Below, in pieces: positions 1-11,472 of a DNA stretch of 64,000 bases (position 1 is the first letter of the stretch; each line of letters opens with the position of its first letter). The position numbers were made by a program, and so were the translations under genes. Source of the DNA: Oscarella lobularis (taxonomy: Eukaryota > Porifera > Homoscleromorpha > Homosclerophorida > Oscarellidae); the NCBI RefSeq assembly GCF_947507565.1, contig NC_089180.1, positions 2,232,001 through 2,296,000 of the forward strand, read 5' to 3'. The notes below the pieces were generated by a model. The model saw only the letters and a program-made list of their open reading frames with translations, was not told the DNA's origin and did no database searches.

Positions 1-26
1 ACTGGGATTGCCGTATTGCACGCAAC

Positions 27-1015
27 ATGCCCTATCGTCGTTTTCGAATTATTTTATTAATGCTTCATTTTGCTGAAAACCGCACCCTTATCACCAAACA
101 AAGTGATGACAATTACGATGTCTTGGGCAAAATACGGCCAATAATGGAAATGATGCAAGAGCGCTTTCAACACCTATACAGCCCTCATCATAATGTCAGC
201 ATTGATGAAGCAATGATTGTCTTCAAGGGAAGGATTTCCATTAGGCAGTACATGCCAATAAAGCCGGTCAAATATGGAATCAAAGTTTATTTTTTTGTAA
301 GTGAGATTATTTCAGTAATATATACATACATATACTGTATACAGTATTTACGATTTTTTGTTTTTAGATGCGACTTAGAAAAAGGATATCCTTGGGACTT
401 CCAAGTCTACAGAGGCAAGGAGAAAAATGCGCGTACAGATGTTGACCTCGGAGAAAGAGTGGTACTTGATCTGACCACACCATGGACCATGGATACCGCC
501 TCTACTTTGACAATCTTTTCCCCAACCCACGTCTTGCCGCAAGACTCCTACGACAAAACACTTATTTCATTGGAACAGTTCGTCCGAATCGTGCGTGGTT
601 TCCTAAAAAAGTACTTGAGGTCGACGCAAAATCTGCGGCAAGGGTTTCCTCTTCTGGCGCTTGGGCCGAGTTTACCAACAACACTGCGTTCGACGACGAC
701 TGCAAGGTTTATTGCCTGTCATGGGTAGAAAAAAACAGGTCACCCTAATCAATACCTTGTGTCCGGTGAATTTTATCGAAGGACAAAGAAGGCTCAATAA
801 CAACCGTTTCTTGCTACAACAAGTACATATGGGCGGCGTTGACCTGCCGACAACCTTCGCCGCACCTATTCCTTTTCTTTGAAATTTTTAAGATGGTATA
901 TGCGCATATTTTGGTATCTTCTTGAATCGGCGGCCGTCAATGCGCATATTGTGCAAATGGAAACAACCGGAATCAACACATCCACCAATAAATTTTTGCA
1001 AGCGTCTGGCCATAC
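27..1015 (+). pseudogene. piggyBac-type transposase remnant
   Basis: A decayed DDE transposase of the piggyBac superfamily, which moves DNA transposons by cut and paste at TTAA sites. The first block (27-296) carries the VSIDEAMIVFKGR and KPVKYGIKVYFF segments typical of the N-terminal half of the catalytic core. A GTAAGT donor at 297 and a TTTTTAG acceptor near 367 suggest an intron, but the continuation (DLEKGYPWDFQVYRGK) is one base out of frame. A further shift near 480 leads to YFDNLFPNP and GTVRPNR, and another leads to the MGGVDL block (about 832-850) and the WYMRIFWYLLESAAVNAHI segment. The window edge cuts the N-terminus. No TTAA-flanked ends were identified. It is not functional. 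Blocks and order are clear; the 3' limit is uncertain. Confidence 0.85.
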
Positions 1016-2090
1016 AGTAGATCTTGTCGTCAGAATCAACTCTAGGCTGCGACCAGGGAAACAGTCTTTTATTACCGGTGGTCGATTCCGAGATCGCCAC
1101 TTTCCTTAAAAGAGCGAAAGCAGCCGAGGAGTTTGCGCCGTCGAAACGTGTCGCTCCAGAACGTACTTTTTTTGCCCGGATTTCGAGAAGCGCAGTTGCC
1201 CGGTGCCATGCTTCAGGATTTACGACACGAAGTAAACTACAGTATTTTTCTGAGCACTGCCTTGGAGTGCAGACACGGGAGTTTCAAGGTGGCTCTGGAT
1301 CTGTGGTGCGACCTTCACGTTTGTCTGATATTATTTTTTCTAGATCTTCTTGGAAAGGCTAGTCGGACTGAAGCCACGATTGAAAAAGTTGCTGATTCAA
1401 TAGGAGACATACTGCGGAGTTGCTTAGACATACTGCGGAGTTTGAAAAGAAGGAACGTTATTTCGCCTAATGAGAGCGAACGTGAAACAAAATTTCGAGG
1501 TATTCACATTCCTTGGACAAGTAGATGAAAGTCCTGTATACATGCACATTCTAAAAGGTAGCTAGAGAGCATGAAACTTGCTTTTTGAATCTTACAACTA
1601 AATTATCAACAAAGTGTCTATTACGGGTCTCTCTGCCTCTCCGTAAAGTCCCCTTCTGGAATGAACGGTCATGCAACGTGGCTGCGGTGGCTACTGTTTC
1701 TTTGATGCAGAGGACTTCGAATAATTAAACGTCGACGACGACTTTGTAAGTTCTGAAGCGTTTATGGCGGCCTTTAAGGCGCGCTTGAAGGAGGACGCAA
1801 CTTGAAAGTACTCGATCCTCCAGAACAAGTTGCGGCTAAAGTGGTGGCGAAGCAATCAGATTCCCGCCTTAGTCCAAGGTGCAGCAGCCGTTACAGGATT
1901 TTTGTTTGGCCTACATGACGCAGCAGTCGTGAGTGTAGGCGCTTCTCTACAGTACATCAGGTGCCACTTGGGTTGAGAACCAAATTGTGGCGTTAAATTT
2001 AGATAGGCCCGCAATAAACAAAAACATTTGTTCCATTGACAGTACTTCGAGTTTCTTTATAATTGTCTCTTTTCTGTTACGCCCCTGCAG
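1016..2090. other. no recognisable gene
   Basis: Several short open frames overlap between 1020 and 1530, but none shows a family motif, and the frame that continues from the piggyBac remnant is broken. The stretch probably holds the decayed 3' end of that element plus unassigned sequence. A pyrimidine-rich acceptor (cccctgcag) closes the stretch at 2090 and opens the kinase-like exon. Confidence 0.4.
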
Positions 2091-2241
2091 GAAAAAGGAG
2101 ATTTTATGCAAGGAGGCAACTATCCTTGCACGCCTAAAACCACATCGAAATGTGGTAGGCTTGAGGGGATTTTCTCCCAATCCAAAACATTTTGTTTTGC
2201 TTTTGGAATACGTCAACAGCGGGTCTCTTAAATTAGATTGA
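2091..2241 (+). pseudogene. protein kinase exon fragment (N-lobe)
   Basis: A single exon-like block after a good acceptor at 2090. It encodes the kinase alphaC-beta5 region: an E in KEATILARLKPHRNVV, then GLRGFSPNPKHFVLLLEYV and NSGSL at the hinge. In active kinases this segment packs against the ATP site and supplies the glutamate that pairs with the beta3 lysine. The spacing and the HxNVV-L-G pattern fit tyrosine-kinase-like or tyrosine kinases. The glycine loop, VAIK lysine, HRD and DFG motifs are absent nearby, and the frame stops six codons after the hinge. It may be an isolated exon with long introns, but a stranded fragment is more likely. A second, different kinase fragment lies at 24.9-25.4 kb. 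Confidence 0.6.
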
Positions 2242-2909
2242 GCTGAAGCAACCTCGTTTGCTCGCGAGAGGTTGACGTTGCTCGTCGATATGGTGTTCCT
2301 CTTCGTGGGAGGAACTCCGCCAAATTCGACGCCGACACTTAGTGACGAGATATCAACGTGAAGAACACATCCATTTCTCCGACAAATTGAGCAAAGTCGG
2401 ACATGTTAGATTTTCCGCGCACGCGCCTCGCTGGGAAATATTTTTATTGTTTCTGGTTGTCGTCGATGAAGTGTATTTAGATACCTAGGGAAAGGGGATT
2501 ATAAATGTTCCGTTTATCTGGAAAACATGCATGCTCTCCAATGCGTCGAACACCACTCAGCCAATTCTTCTTCCGTACTTAGTCTTTTAAATCAAAAGAG
2601 CGACGTCGTCGCAGCTGACATTCGCCTGTTTCAGAAAGTTCCGATAAGTGGAGCACACGACGTCTGGGAGACTCTCGGAGACGTATCGTTGAGTAATTTC
2701 AATCGGAGAAATGGAAATTGACGTCGAATTGAGTGAACATGACCACTTCTACATACCGTATATCTCTGAATAGAGCGTGTGCATCGCATGCAAGTCTAAC
2801 GATTTTTGAATCTTTTTATCGTTTCACTTTGAATGTATCGTCGATGCAAGTGTGACAGTGGTGACAGTCGATGCACCGCTTGCAAAAAGGAAGTGATCTT
2901 CCTATTCCG

Positions 2910-3986
2910 GCGCAAACTACTGCCGTTAAATGCGTGGGCTGCGAGTCACTCACCCCGACCCGTATGTTGGCATGCAGCAGCGTCACTTCCGCGTAGCCTC
3001 GCGTGGCCAGGCACTTTTCCCTGATCTCCCGGATACTCCGAGAGGGAAAGGGCCTGGTACTTGAGTCCCACGTGATAGGTCATGGGCTCCCCCGTTTGGG
3101 GGAGCGGTCGGTCATATGATCGATTAAATATTAGTGATGCCACCTCTCAGCGACGTGTAATAAAATTTTCATACCTGAGCTTAGGCACGCCGCGGTTGAG
3201 CAATGATCAAGCGCGATATTCAAATGGATTTCAGCAGTCACTTATATGCATGGGCTTCCCAGACGTTTTCCACATGACAGCTTCCCAGACGTTTTCCATC
3301 TGCCCTGGTTGGAAAGCTGTCATGTGGAAAACGTCTGTGAAGCCCATGCATATAAGTGACTGCTAAAATCCATTTGAATACCGCGCTTGATCATTGCTCA
3401 ACCGCGGCGTGCCTAAGCTCAGGTATGAAAATTTTTATTACACGTTGCTGAGAGGTGGCATCACTAATATTTAATCTATCATATGACCGACCACTCCCCC
3501 AAACGGGGGAGCCCATGACCTATCACGTGGGACTCAAGTACCAGGCCCTTTTCCCCTCTCAGACTATCCGGGAGATCAGGGAAAGGGCCTGGCCACGCGA
3601 GGCTAACTTCCGCGGAGCTTTTGCTTCAGTGCGACGACAAAATGTCTCAGTCGTACAAAGCGTACGACAGAATTTTGGCCGAAATCCAACAGACGGAGAT
3701 CAAAGACGTGAGAATGACTGGTTTGGTGGTCTCACGATTCAATGCCTACGTGAAACGTGGTACCATCCGAAAGGTTGAGAGGCCTTTGTGGCATCAAAAG
3801 GCCGATTACCCGGTAGCCTCACTGACTATCTTTCTGCCACTTGGCAGTCGATCTTTGAACAAGTACTCATTTCGTGCCCGGTGGCACTATAGTTTTGTAT
3901 TGTCATCTGCTCTGCAAAACAATTTGCCCTCATCTGCTATTTGCAGCGTGTATTGTCGTCAAATTTGCTATTTGCAGAATTTCTGA
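2910..3986 (+). pseudogene. unknown ORF interrupted by a foldback element
   Basis: I do not recognise the product. The frame entering from the left (2910-2993) carries paired cysteines (KCVGCES, MLACSS). If the 612-bp foldback element at 2994-3605 and one copy of its 9-bp target duplication are removed, that frame runs on through 3615 to a stop at 3986, giving roughly 150 codons with a polar middle (ILAEIQQTEIKDVR). A CxC...CxxC cluster just upstream (about 2847-2890) lies one frame away. This suggests an older open frame hit by the insertion. No domain was identified, so coding status is unproven. Confidence 0.35.
2994..3605. mobile_element. 612-bp foldback (long-TIR) DNA element, 9-bp TSD
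   Basis: The two halves are near-perfect inverted copies of each other (arms about 2994-3284 and 3317-3605) around a short centre near 3300. The ends read TAGCCTCGCGTGGCCAGGC on both sides. The 9-bp sequence acttccgcg is repeated exactly outside both ends (2985-2993 and 3606-3614). A 9-bp duplication fits Mutator-like elements and, less well, Merlin. It codes for nothing. A relative with the same end sequence lies at 27691-28497, where the arms flank a RecQ-like fragment. Confidence 0.9.
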
Positions 3987-4328
3987 GAAAATTGCTTTAC
4001 AGTCTTCTGTCTATCAGGCCATTTCTTCTGCAACGTACGAGCAAATACTCCGTCTAATACTACGATTAGAGCTTTTTTGTTCCCAAACTGATCGTTTGAC
4101 ATTTGTATCGTTCTGTTTTAGGCGCTTAGATACAGTGTGCAAATGCATCGAAAAAAAGACAGCGTCTTTCCCTATTAAGATCGCCATTCAATAACATGCG
4201 ATGACGTTTTCGTGCTAAACGCTAAACACGACGACCAGTCTCAACCAAATCTTTTCCTCGATCTCTCAACCCATCCTCCTGCACAAAAGCAGTTCACACG
4301 CAACGGTATTCATACGCACGACCACAAC

Positions 4329-5163
4329 CAGGGATACTAGACAATAGGGATAAGAAACGCACGCATGGCAGTGTACATTGTGACGCATGATGCGTGACAC
4401 GCCACGCCCCCTCACCAGCTTGGACCTCTGTCAAATAATTATCGATATCTCCAAATCTGAAAGCTGCAGAGCCTTCTAATATTTTGGCAAGGTTTGGAAC
4501 TGACTACGAATTAATTTCCTTTTGTCGTTTTTATCAAACGAGGCTGCTTACGACGATTTTGGCCCGTTTCTCTTCAGCACGCGACTTTGTGCAATTGTTA
4601 TGATTGTTTGAAAGGATTTTAGATCCCCAAAGTCTATTCGAATATTAGACTATAAACGTCAAAGTGCAACTGTCCTGCCCAAGATCGTCTGTCATTCCTA
4701 ATCACCAGATTAAAGGCAATTTTGCAATTTGCCAATCGAGGTGCTTAGCAGAAAATCGTCTCGATTTTGACGGTTAGAAACCAGTAATGATTTTGGGCAA
4801 TACAGTTGCACTTTGAGGTATATTGTCAACAATTTGAATGAACTTTGGGGTTCTGAAAACCTCTAGAACGATCATAACAATTGCACAAAGTCACGGTGAT
4901 GGGGTGCTGTAGGGAAACGGGTCGAAATCGTCTATAGGACATCATCGTTTTGCTTTAAAACGACTTTCGAGAATGTTGCAAAGACATTTTGCAACCTTGC
5001 CAAAATTATTCACTTGCTCTCGAGCTTTTGGATTTCGAGAAATCGGGGAATTACTTAAGAGAGTTCAAACGGACGTGGAGGGGGGCGTGCCGAGTCACGC
5101 ATTTATTATGACGTTACAATAGGTCATGCGCGCGTTTCTTATCCCTATTGTCTAGTATCCCTG
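4329..5163. mobile_element. 835-bp palindromic MITE, 7-bp TSD
   Basis: The ends are inverted copies (CAGGGATACTAGACAATAGG at 4329 and its complement ending at 5163). The inverted similarity continues inward: cgactttgtgcaattgtta near 4580 pairs with its complement near 4880. The 7-bp ccacaac flanks both ends exactly (4322-4328 and 5164-5170). The CAGGG start resembles hAT ends, but the 7-bp duplication matches the P-like elements elsewhere in this window, so the parent superfamily is open. No coding capacity. Confidence 0.88.
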
Positions 5164-6928
5164 CCACAACTACACTTCTATTAATTGCACTGAAAGCACA
5201 ACTGAAGTAAGTAGATACAACTTGCACAAATGCCTAAGTCATTCTCACATCTGTTCTTTAAACAGAGGCGTCAGTTGGTTAAGAACAAAATGCCGCTTAT
5301 GAAAGATATCTCTTGCCATCGATGAGAAGAATGTAATTTATACTTGATACAGGAACAGTTGTTTGCTATACACAGTTGTAACAGGACCAAGTGCCCAAAG
5401 CTCAGCGTCGAGTGTGAGAAAGAAGAGAGCAACAGGTACTAAATCTTGCACTCATTATTCTCATAGCCATTTGCAATTATTCATTAAAAGTTGGAAGGCG
5501 AGAAAACAGCTCTTTTATCTCTTGTTCAGAAAGAGCCGCCAGATTACGAGTATCAAACAGTTTAAGTCAAGGTTCGCATGCCGTCAACGAAAGAAATACG
5601 TCGCCATTTTTTGGCTATTCACCTAATCTTCATGTTGTTTTCAGCAATTGCTTGCTTGCTTGCTTGCTTGCTTGGTACAAAACCACACTGATTCTCTTTA
5701 CGTTGACGACGTCAATTGGAGGCTAATCTCTAAAGGGGACAAAGCAAGAAAGGACGAAAATTCAAAATACTCTTTTTGAATTCGACATAAAACCTGATGG
5801 CAAGGTGAAGACGCGTTCTATTGAACATTGTGAATGTTTATTTGATTCTGATGGGTTCAGGATGTAAAAGAAGTTTGCATGAAATTCAAAGAACTGTTTT
5901 ATATCAGATAAGTATTTAGGTAATGGATTCCGCCTTAGTGGCTTTGATTCATTTTTTGTTGCAGGAGGAAAACTCAGCGGTGCGGTAACGTATGTGCAAA
6001 GCGTGAGGGATTTTTACTCCGTAGTTGTCTAAAGATGGTTTTCTAATGCACCAACATCTTTCAACTTTTTATTGAGAGCGCAAAAACTTGATGAGGCAGG
6101 GTGGTTGCTGATAATTTCTAAGATGTGTGGTCAAAAATTGCAGAATAATTTAGTAAGCGTGACAAACGGTGATGAAGCATGCTGCTGTGATAAATTACAT
6201 CGATGACACTCTTGTGGAAGCAATGCACTATGCTTACGACGGTACGCTCAGGTAAAGGCGCATTCACAGTAACGACGCTAGACATGCGTTGCGTTGAGCG
6301 CTTGTCATTCACAGTAAAAACCCACTGTGCACGACGCTGTGACGTAATTTTTGCATAGCGTCAGCTAGTACTTATCGACTACTCCGAGCCTTACAAGCGG
6401 AGAGGAGTAATCTTTGGGCAGTGTCGAAGAAAGCACTCGCAAGGTATGAATTAACACGCACAATCCTTACTTGTTCCAATAAATCACCATTTATGCAAAA
6501 GAATTTTTGAAAAGAGAGTCTTGTTTTAGACGATGTGTATAGCGCTCTCATCAAGTTTGTGAAATTTCCTCACCTTCTGCAAGAACCGTGCAGGCTGTGG
6601 TCACCAGTGAAAATGAAAGGACGCAGAATTGCATTAACGATGAACCGCCCTCTACACTTTGGCAAAGTCTCGGCGAATTTCCTTTCCGACTGTGACGGCG
6701 ACGGCATTGGCCATATCGTTAGACAAACCCAATATATACATTTATAGGGATTTGAATGATTGGCACGAAGCCGTTTCGGGAAATACCTTGTGCCTTTCAA
6801 GACTACAATATAGCCCTGAATGTAACTCATCGACGTTTCTTCCACTTCCGCCACGCCCCTTATTTGCCAAGGGCAAATTCGTGCCGTTTCTTACCTACAT
6901 GTATATGCACCAAATTCAGCGATCGCTT
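5164..6928. other. no recognisable gene; short repeats only
   Basis: Short open frames on both strands lack family motifs. A TTGC tetranucleotide run lies at 5648-5674. Near 6270-6310 the sequence cattcacagtaa occurs twice, separated by about 40 bp, and may be the edge of a decayed DNA element. Confidence 0.5.
5648..5674 (+). repeat. (TTGC)n microsatellite
   Basis: About six and a half perfect copies of TTGC. Confidence 0.95.
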
Positions 6929-7353
6929 CTATGCAAAACGGTCGTTTACGATCCTAAGAAGTACTTCAGACGACATCGACTTTCTATCGTAGATAGTAGC
7001 TAGTAGCTTATATTCTCGATCTCGGAACGAATCCGGTGATGCGGGCAACAACGAAGGTGGGGGAGGGGCGATGAGTGGGTGGGAAAATCCCGACGGCAAT
7101 CGTAATTGACGACGCGAGACGAGTAGATCAATCGCACGGAGGATTGGATTTGTAGCGATCGGTGCGACACAAAAATAGTGTTGCGTTGACCACGTCCTGA
7201 TTGTAAGTAGAAGTTTCAGTGCACCGAGAATGTTATGTCCGCTAGCCATCGATAACTGTTCGGTCGACTGTTGGATATTCGTCGGGGCGAATGACGGCGG
7301 GACGATCGAAACGGCCGCGCATGAATCGAGGAGGCGCCGGCTCGAGAGGCCAT
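6929..7353 (-). pseudogene. Gypsy-type protease fragment (downstream half of split element)
   Basis: On the minus strand the frame starting at the LTR-element insertion point contains RLLDSCAAVSIVP, the shape of a retroviral-type aspartic protease active site, with Cys where the catalytic motif normally has Gly. It is followed by SGHNILGALKL and a late PIL block, the usual flap and C-terminal elements. It is the direct continuation, across the inserted 2.48-kb LTR element, of the zinc-knuckle frame at 9837-10115. This defines an older Gypsy-like retrotransposon on the minus strand. The altered active site and missing reverse transcriptase mark it as dead. Confidence 0.6.
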
Positions 7354-7539
7354 TGTGGCCGGTTGCCTGGAGGGGTGACTGTGGGGAACTCGACGGTGAC
7401 GCGTGGGACGCTGGGTTGACTAGGATTTTGCAAGAAGTGTACTCCTGTTTATTAGATGCTTGACGGGGTCGCCCGGATCTCTCGAGAGGACCCGGACTAT
7501 ACAGACAAACGGACAACATCAACAACTAAAACGGCTACA
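7354..7539 (-). repeat. 3' LTR (186 bp)
   Basis: Starts TGTGGCC and ends GGCTACA on the plus strand. About 85-90% identical by eye to the copy at 9669-9836, which is 18 bp shorter because of an indel near 7375-7400. Confidence 0.88.
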
Positions 7540-7554
7540 ACTACCCCTTTCCTC
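7540..7554 (-). promoter_or_regulatory. polypurine tract
   Basis: On the minus strand GAGGAAAGGGGTAGT ends exactly at the 3' LTR boundary, the position used to prime plus-strand DNA synthesis in LTR elements. Confidence 0.75.
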
Positions 7555-8277
7555 GAGAAGGTGAGCGCCCTCGGGAACTAAACTGGGGCCTCTAACATAC
7601 AAACACGAAAAACAAACCACGAACCAGTGTACGTCGCAACAAAGCGCCACGCGTTCACGTGGACCAGTTCGGGTCTTGAAAGCGTACGGGAGCTTTTCCA
7701 GCGTTTGCGCGGCGAGAGCGCTGTCGGCCAGCTCCATGAACAGTAGTAGAGTTGAAAGTAGACGATGAAGGAGAAGAGACCGGATTCTCACCGGCATAAA
7801 ACGGACGTGAAGTAGCAGATGATTCTGCTCCACCGACACAATTAACACTTTTGTCCCCTGGCCAATGGGGGTGGACGCCGTCGCGCGACATAGCGTGTGC
7901 CGAAGGGAGAACCCACTCATCTGTCGACCCCTGCATCACTTCATCTCGAGGCCGCATTCCCATATTAATAGGGCAGGAAAGCCTTCGGCGGGGCGAATCA
8001 GCGCTCGCTCCCGTCGTGTGACGAACGTCCTCGAGATCCATCGATCTGCATCCATCGTCATGGATATGTTGGGTGTCGCAGGCGAGGGCCAACTTCCGTC
8101 AAAAATAAACGTTACCCATGGAAGGGCAATATAGAACGAAACGTTAACGTGAGTACTAGCACTGCTGCGGCGCATCCACTCGTAATCAACAAACAAAGAC
8201 TTTTGAACAACTGGACCGGCGAAACTTCATTCAACACAAACGGCCGGCGACAGGACGGCGGAGCTCCATGACAGTGT

Positions 8278-9367
8278 TCACGCACGTTTCAACAGTGCCA
8301 GTTCCGGGGTGTGCTTCTCCAGCGCTCCCATGACCTCACGGTGATGATCGGATATTTGTTGCATGAATTTCGTCTGCTTTCCGACGAATTCTCGTAAGAT
8401 GGCGTCGGTTGACCCTGACGTCACAACGTCGGCGCTACTTCTGGTCGTCGATCGAGATTCTGCTTTGCCTGGACGATTTCCAATCGCCAGACACTCATTG
8501 CTCACCTTTGATCGTGATTTCCAGATCTCCTCGCCTGTCTTGGCTGCGTCTTCCGCCTCGTCAAGGGTTTGGGGACGACCTCTGACGCATTCTTCGCGGA
8601 GCTCGGGACGTAACCCATTCTGGTAATGTTGAATTTGCATTTGTTCGGATAGAGCCTCCAACAACTCGAAAAAACCAGCGTTCGAAATCGCGTCGTGAAA
8701 GCGTCGACGTCATCGCGCGGTCCATGTTGACAAGCTATAAGCCGCTCGGTATAATGAACGTGAGGGTCCGCAGGACCGAATTTGCGTTTCAGAAATGCCA
8801 CAAATTTCTTCCAGGTCAACTGCTCGCCGCGCGTCTCTAACTTCCGCTCGAACGCTGAAGCCTCGATGCGTGCGCGCCCGCTGAGATGAATTCGTGCGTT
8901 CTTCAGACGGTCGCGAGCGCTCCATCGATCGACGTCGGCGATCGCTTCGAGCTGATAAAGCCAGTTGCAAAGTTCTTCATAATTGTACCCGAAGAATTTC
9001 TCGAGAGCGCGCGTGTGATCGACGCGTCGCGCCGATGACTGACGATCCGGCGATTTGTCCGTTGACGTATCGAACGCCTCCACGTGTGGCGTGGGAATTC
9101 TGGCTGGCGTCGCGAGTCGAGCCCGTGCCGTCGGCGATAGCGCCGCTTGCGTGCGAGCAAACGGTCGATCCGTCGTCGTGCGGCCGGACTTTGTGGCGTC
9201 ACAGGCGTCGCGAGTTGAAATAACGCCGTTGGCGTCGTTGCGCGTCGTTGAGAGGCGTGCAACGCGCCGCGCCTTCGTTGTCCGGGCGTCGTCGACTTCG
9301 GTGTTCGTGTCGCATGCAACGGCGCGGCGGGCTTCTTTGCTTTCGTCGTCTTTCGCTTCGGGGGCAT
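8278..9367 (-). pseudogene. Gag-like protein of the compact LTR element
   Basis: The only recognisable coding region of the element. The start at 9367 opens a very basic stretch (MPPKRKTTKAKKP). After a frame change near 9190 comes a Gag capsid-like helical region with WLYQLEAIADVDRW, LSGRARIEA, WKKFVAFLKRKFG and a YTERL...DDVDAFTTRF block. A further shift at a T6 run near 8675 leads to QNGLRPELREECVRGRPQTL and a C-terminal helix (HREVMGALEKHTPEL). This order matches Gypsy Gag proteins. No zinc knuckle was seen. At least two frame shifts separate the parts, so this copy would not make the full protein unless the T-run shift is a sequencing error. Family assignment is by pattern, not by search. 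Confidence 0.7.
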
Positions 9368-9668
9368 CCTTGTGTGCGATTGTGTGCTGCCTCGTGGCAC
9401 CAGGTGCCTCCCCGCCGACCTATCACACAGGCTTGCTCCCACGACGTCACCGGCCACTCCCCCCTGACAACTGCCGATTCGAACCAAGACCGCGCGGGTA
9501 GTCGGACGAGGCGCTTTCGCCACACGCGCGTCAACGACGAGCTGCCCGGGTGATCGTCGCTTCGACCCGGTCCAGCCAGAATCAAAAACGAACGATCCAG
9601 CGCGCCAACGACGGCGATGGACGATCGCGTTCCCAGTGAAATCCGACTACCCGGATTTTCCACCAAGT

Positions 9669-9836
9669 TGTGGCCAGCTGGAGGAGTGACTGTGGAGAAC
9701 TCGACGCTGGGTTGACTAGGATTTTGCAAGAAGTGTACTCCTGTTTATTAGTTGCTTGACGGGGTCGCCCGGATCTTTCGAGAGGATCCGGACTATACAG
9801 ACAAACGGACAACAATCAACAACTAAAACGGCTACA
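9669..9836 (-). repeat. 5' LTR (168 bp)
   Basis: Partner of 7354-7539, ending GGCTACA directly before the gccat duplication. Confidence 0.88.
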
Positions 9837-10115
9837 GCCATTTACCATAGCGTCGACTTGAAAGACAGCGGCGGACTGAGATGATACCGGTTGCAACGCG
9901 CCGACCGCGTAGGGTGGGAGTAATTCGTCGCGCGAAGGGAGCGGGTAACACTGTTGATGGGTGTCATGTTTTGCGCTAAATTTCGTGCACGTCATGCGAA
10001 TATGTCCAATTTCACCACAATTCCAGGGGCACAGACAAACGTGGGGCGTTAGCCGGTGAATCCAGGCGAATAACGCGGTTGAGAAGAGATGAGAGTAAGG
10101 TAGATTGTTGTTCAA
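9837..10115 (-). pseudogene. Gypsy-type Gag zinc-knuckle fragment (upstream half of split element)
   Basis: The minus-strand frame contains CPWNCGEIGHIRMTC, a zinc knuckle of the form C-x3-C-x4-H-x4-C, one residue longer than the usual first spacing. It then runs through a proline- and serine-rich linker into VDAMVNG at the insertion point. With the LTR element removed, the frame continues into the protease-like region at 7353 and below. The upstream Gag body and LTR of this outer element were not identified; sequence at 10201-10320 with an AATAAA could belong to it, but that is a guess. Confidence 0.6.
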
Positions 10116-11472
10116 CTGAGGCGGCTTTCCTGTTTGAATTCGGATAGATGGTCCTAGTAAAATGTATTTAGAAACTGACGCATCATAAAAGATATGGGCT
10201 CTGACCTCGTGTTACTGGACGCCTGTGACCTGTCGCCTCAGGGGCCCACCGGCCGTAGCTCGCGCGCCGGTGAATAAAAGAAGGAAACTCGCCGCAGGAG
10301 CTCACATTCAGAAATATAGAAACGACGATTTGAAAAGGTTATACGGGGCTTTGAGAAACTGAATTAAATACCGTAATGACCTTTCAGGATATTTCTATTT
10401 CTAAGTCCTTAAAATACTCAAATGCTATTTTCAGTCTCAATAAGCCTTACGTGATGTCACGAAAGCATCCAATTTCGTATAAGGGCTCTCCGATGTTAAT
10501 CGCGTTAAACTTAAGAACATCCCGTCCCAAGTGAAACGGTTAATTTTAGATACACGTAATAGAGGATCTTCTTCTCCTCTTTCTCCTCCTCCTTATTGTG
10601 TTTTTGTTCACCGTGACAGAGGAACAAGCGAAGTCTGTTTTGGCGATACTGATAAAAAATTCAGCTATTAAAAAATTTATAAAATTTGGAGCAGCTAACA
10701 ATTATATAATCTCCTTTTTTCTGTAAGGCTTTCACAAGAAGATATTTAATTAAACACCTTGTTTATACTACAAATAAAAAGAGTCTGTCTTTTGTTTAAC
10801 CTAACGCGCTCACCTACTAGGAGTACTCCAACTTCATAATCAAATCTACCAGTAGATTTCGCTCTTTTCACAGGCAGATGTTTACTATTTGATAAAGAGG
10901 GAAGTGAAGTGAAAATCAAGTGTTTCTAGCCCGTAAAAATAGCAGGTTACAGCCAAATGCTACGTCGACTTCTGTCCGCCACTTGCCGCGATGACGTCAC
11001 TAATTAACAGTTGACCATACGCTTTCCAAACCAATGCAAACCTCCTCATCTACGTCAACAAATTCATTCCGGTCTACGGACTTGGTAAGTCCAGGTCGGT
11101 CAGCGTTGTCCTAAAGCGGAAACGACTGCTGCTAACCACCAAATGAAAATTCATGTTTCTTTAAGTAGAACCTCTGAAATCACGTACAAATATATAGAAA
11201 ACATAAAGAAGACTAATATTTAAGATATAAATTGAGAAGCCTTGTTTGAGTGAAGCAGGCTTCGGATGCGAACATGTCATTACGAAACTTTACTTTTCCC
11301 AGGAACAGATCTAATCATACACGTTCTTCAATTGACCGAAACGTACGTGCATGGAAATCGGGAATGCAGGCCGACATGTTCCACCAGGAAAATGCAGGAT
11401 TCCTTGCCCTCAGGATGCCTTGGCCTCAGTAGGAAAAGAAATTTCTAACTGTTACATTGTTGAACAATTAGT
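10116..11472. other. no recognisable gene
   Basis: AT-rich with short frames only. A GC-rich block at 10201-10320 (ggcccaccggccgtagctcg, followed by gaataaaag) stands out and could be part of a decayed LTR or promoter. A pyrimidine tract of TCTTCTCC repeats lies near 10565-10595. Confidence 0.5.

Larger units (their letters stand above)
7354..9836 (-). mobile_element. compact gag-only LTR retrotransposon, 5-bp TSD
   Basis: Two direct terminal repeats (7354-7539 and 9669-9836) bound the element, and the 5-bp gccat is repeated exactly outside them (7349-7353 and 9837-9841). The orientation is minus: a purine-rich tract reading GAGGAAAGGGGTAGT sits directly before the 3' LTR (7540-7554), and a TGGTGG primer-site start follows the 5' LTR just below 9669. 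The 2.1-kb interior holds a Gag-like frame but no protease, reverse transcriptase or integrase that I can find. It would depend on proteins from a related full element. The structure resembles TR-GAG elements described in plants. Confidence 0.88.

Noticed and set aside
888..1100. Minus-strand frame with VDSDDKIYCMARRL, reminiscent of the P-like transposase N-terminus ([12 protein letters not shown])
   Set aside because: Similarity is limited to about seven residues, and the plus strand reads as the piggyBac C-terminus here.
3045..3062. gggcctggtacttgag, similar to part of the 5S rRNA 3' region
   Set aside because: Only a few bases agree, it lies within a transposon arm, and no other 5S block is nearby.
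10201..10320. LTR of the outer Gypsy element
   Set aside because: GC-rich block with AATAAA, but no second copy and no TG...CA borders adjoining a primer site were found.
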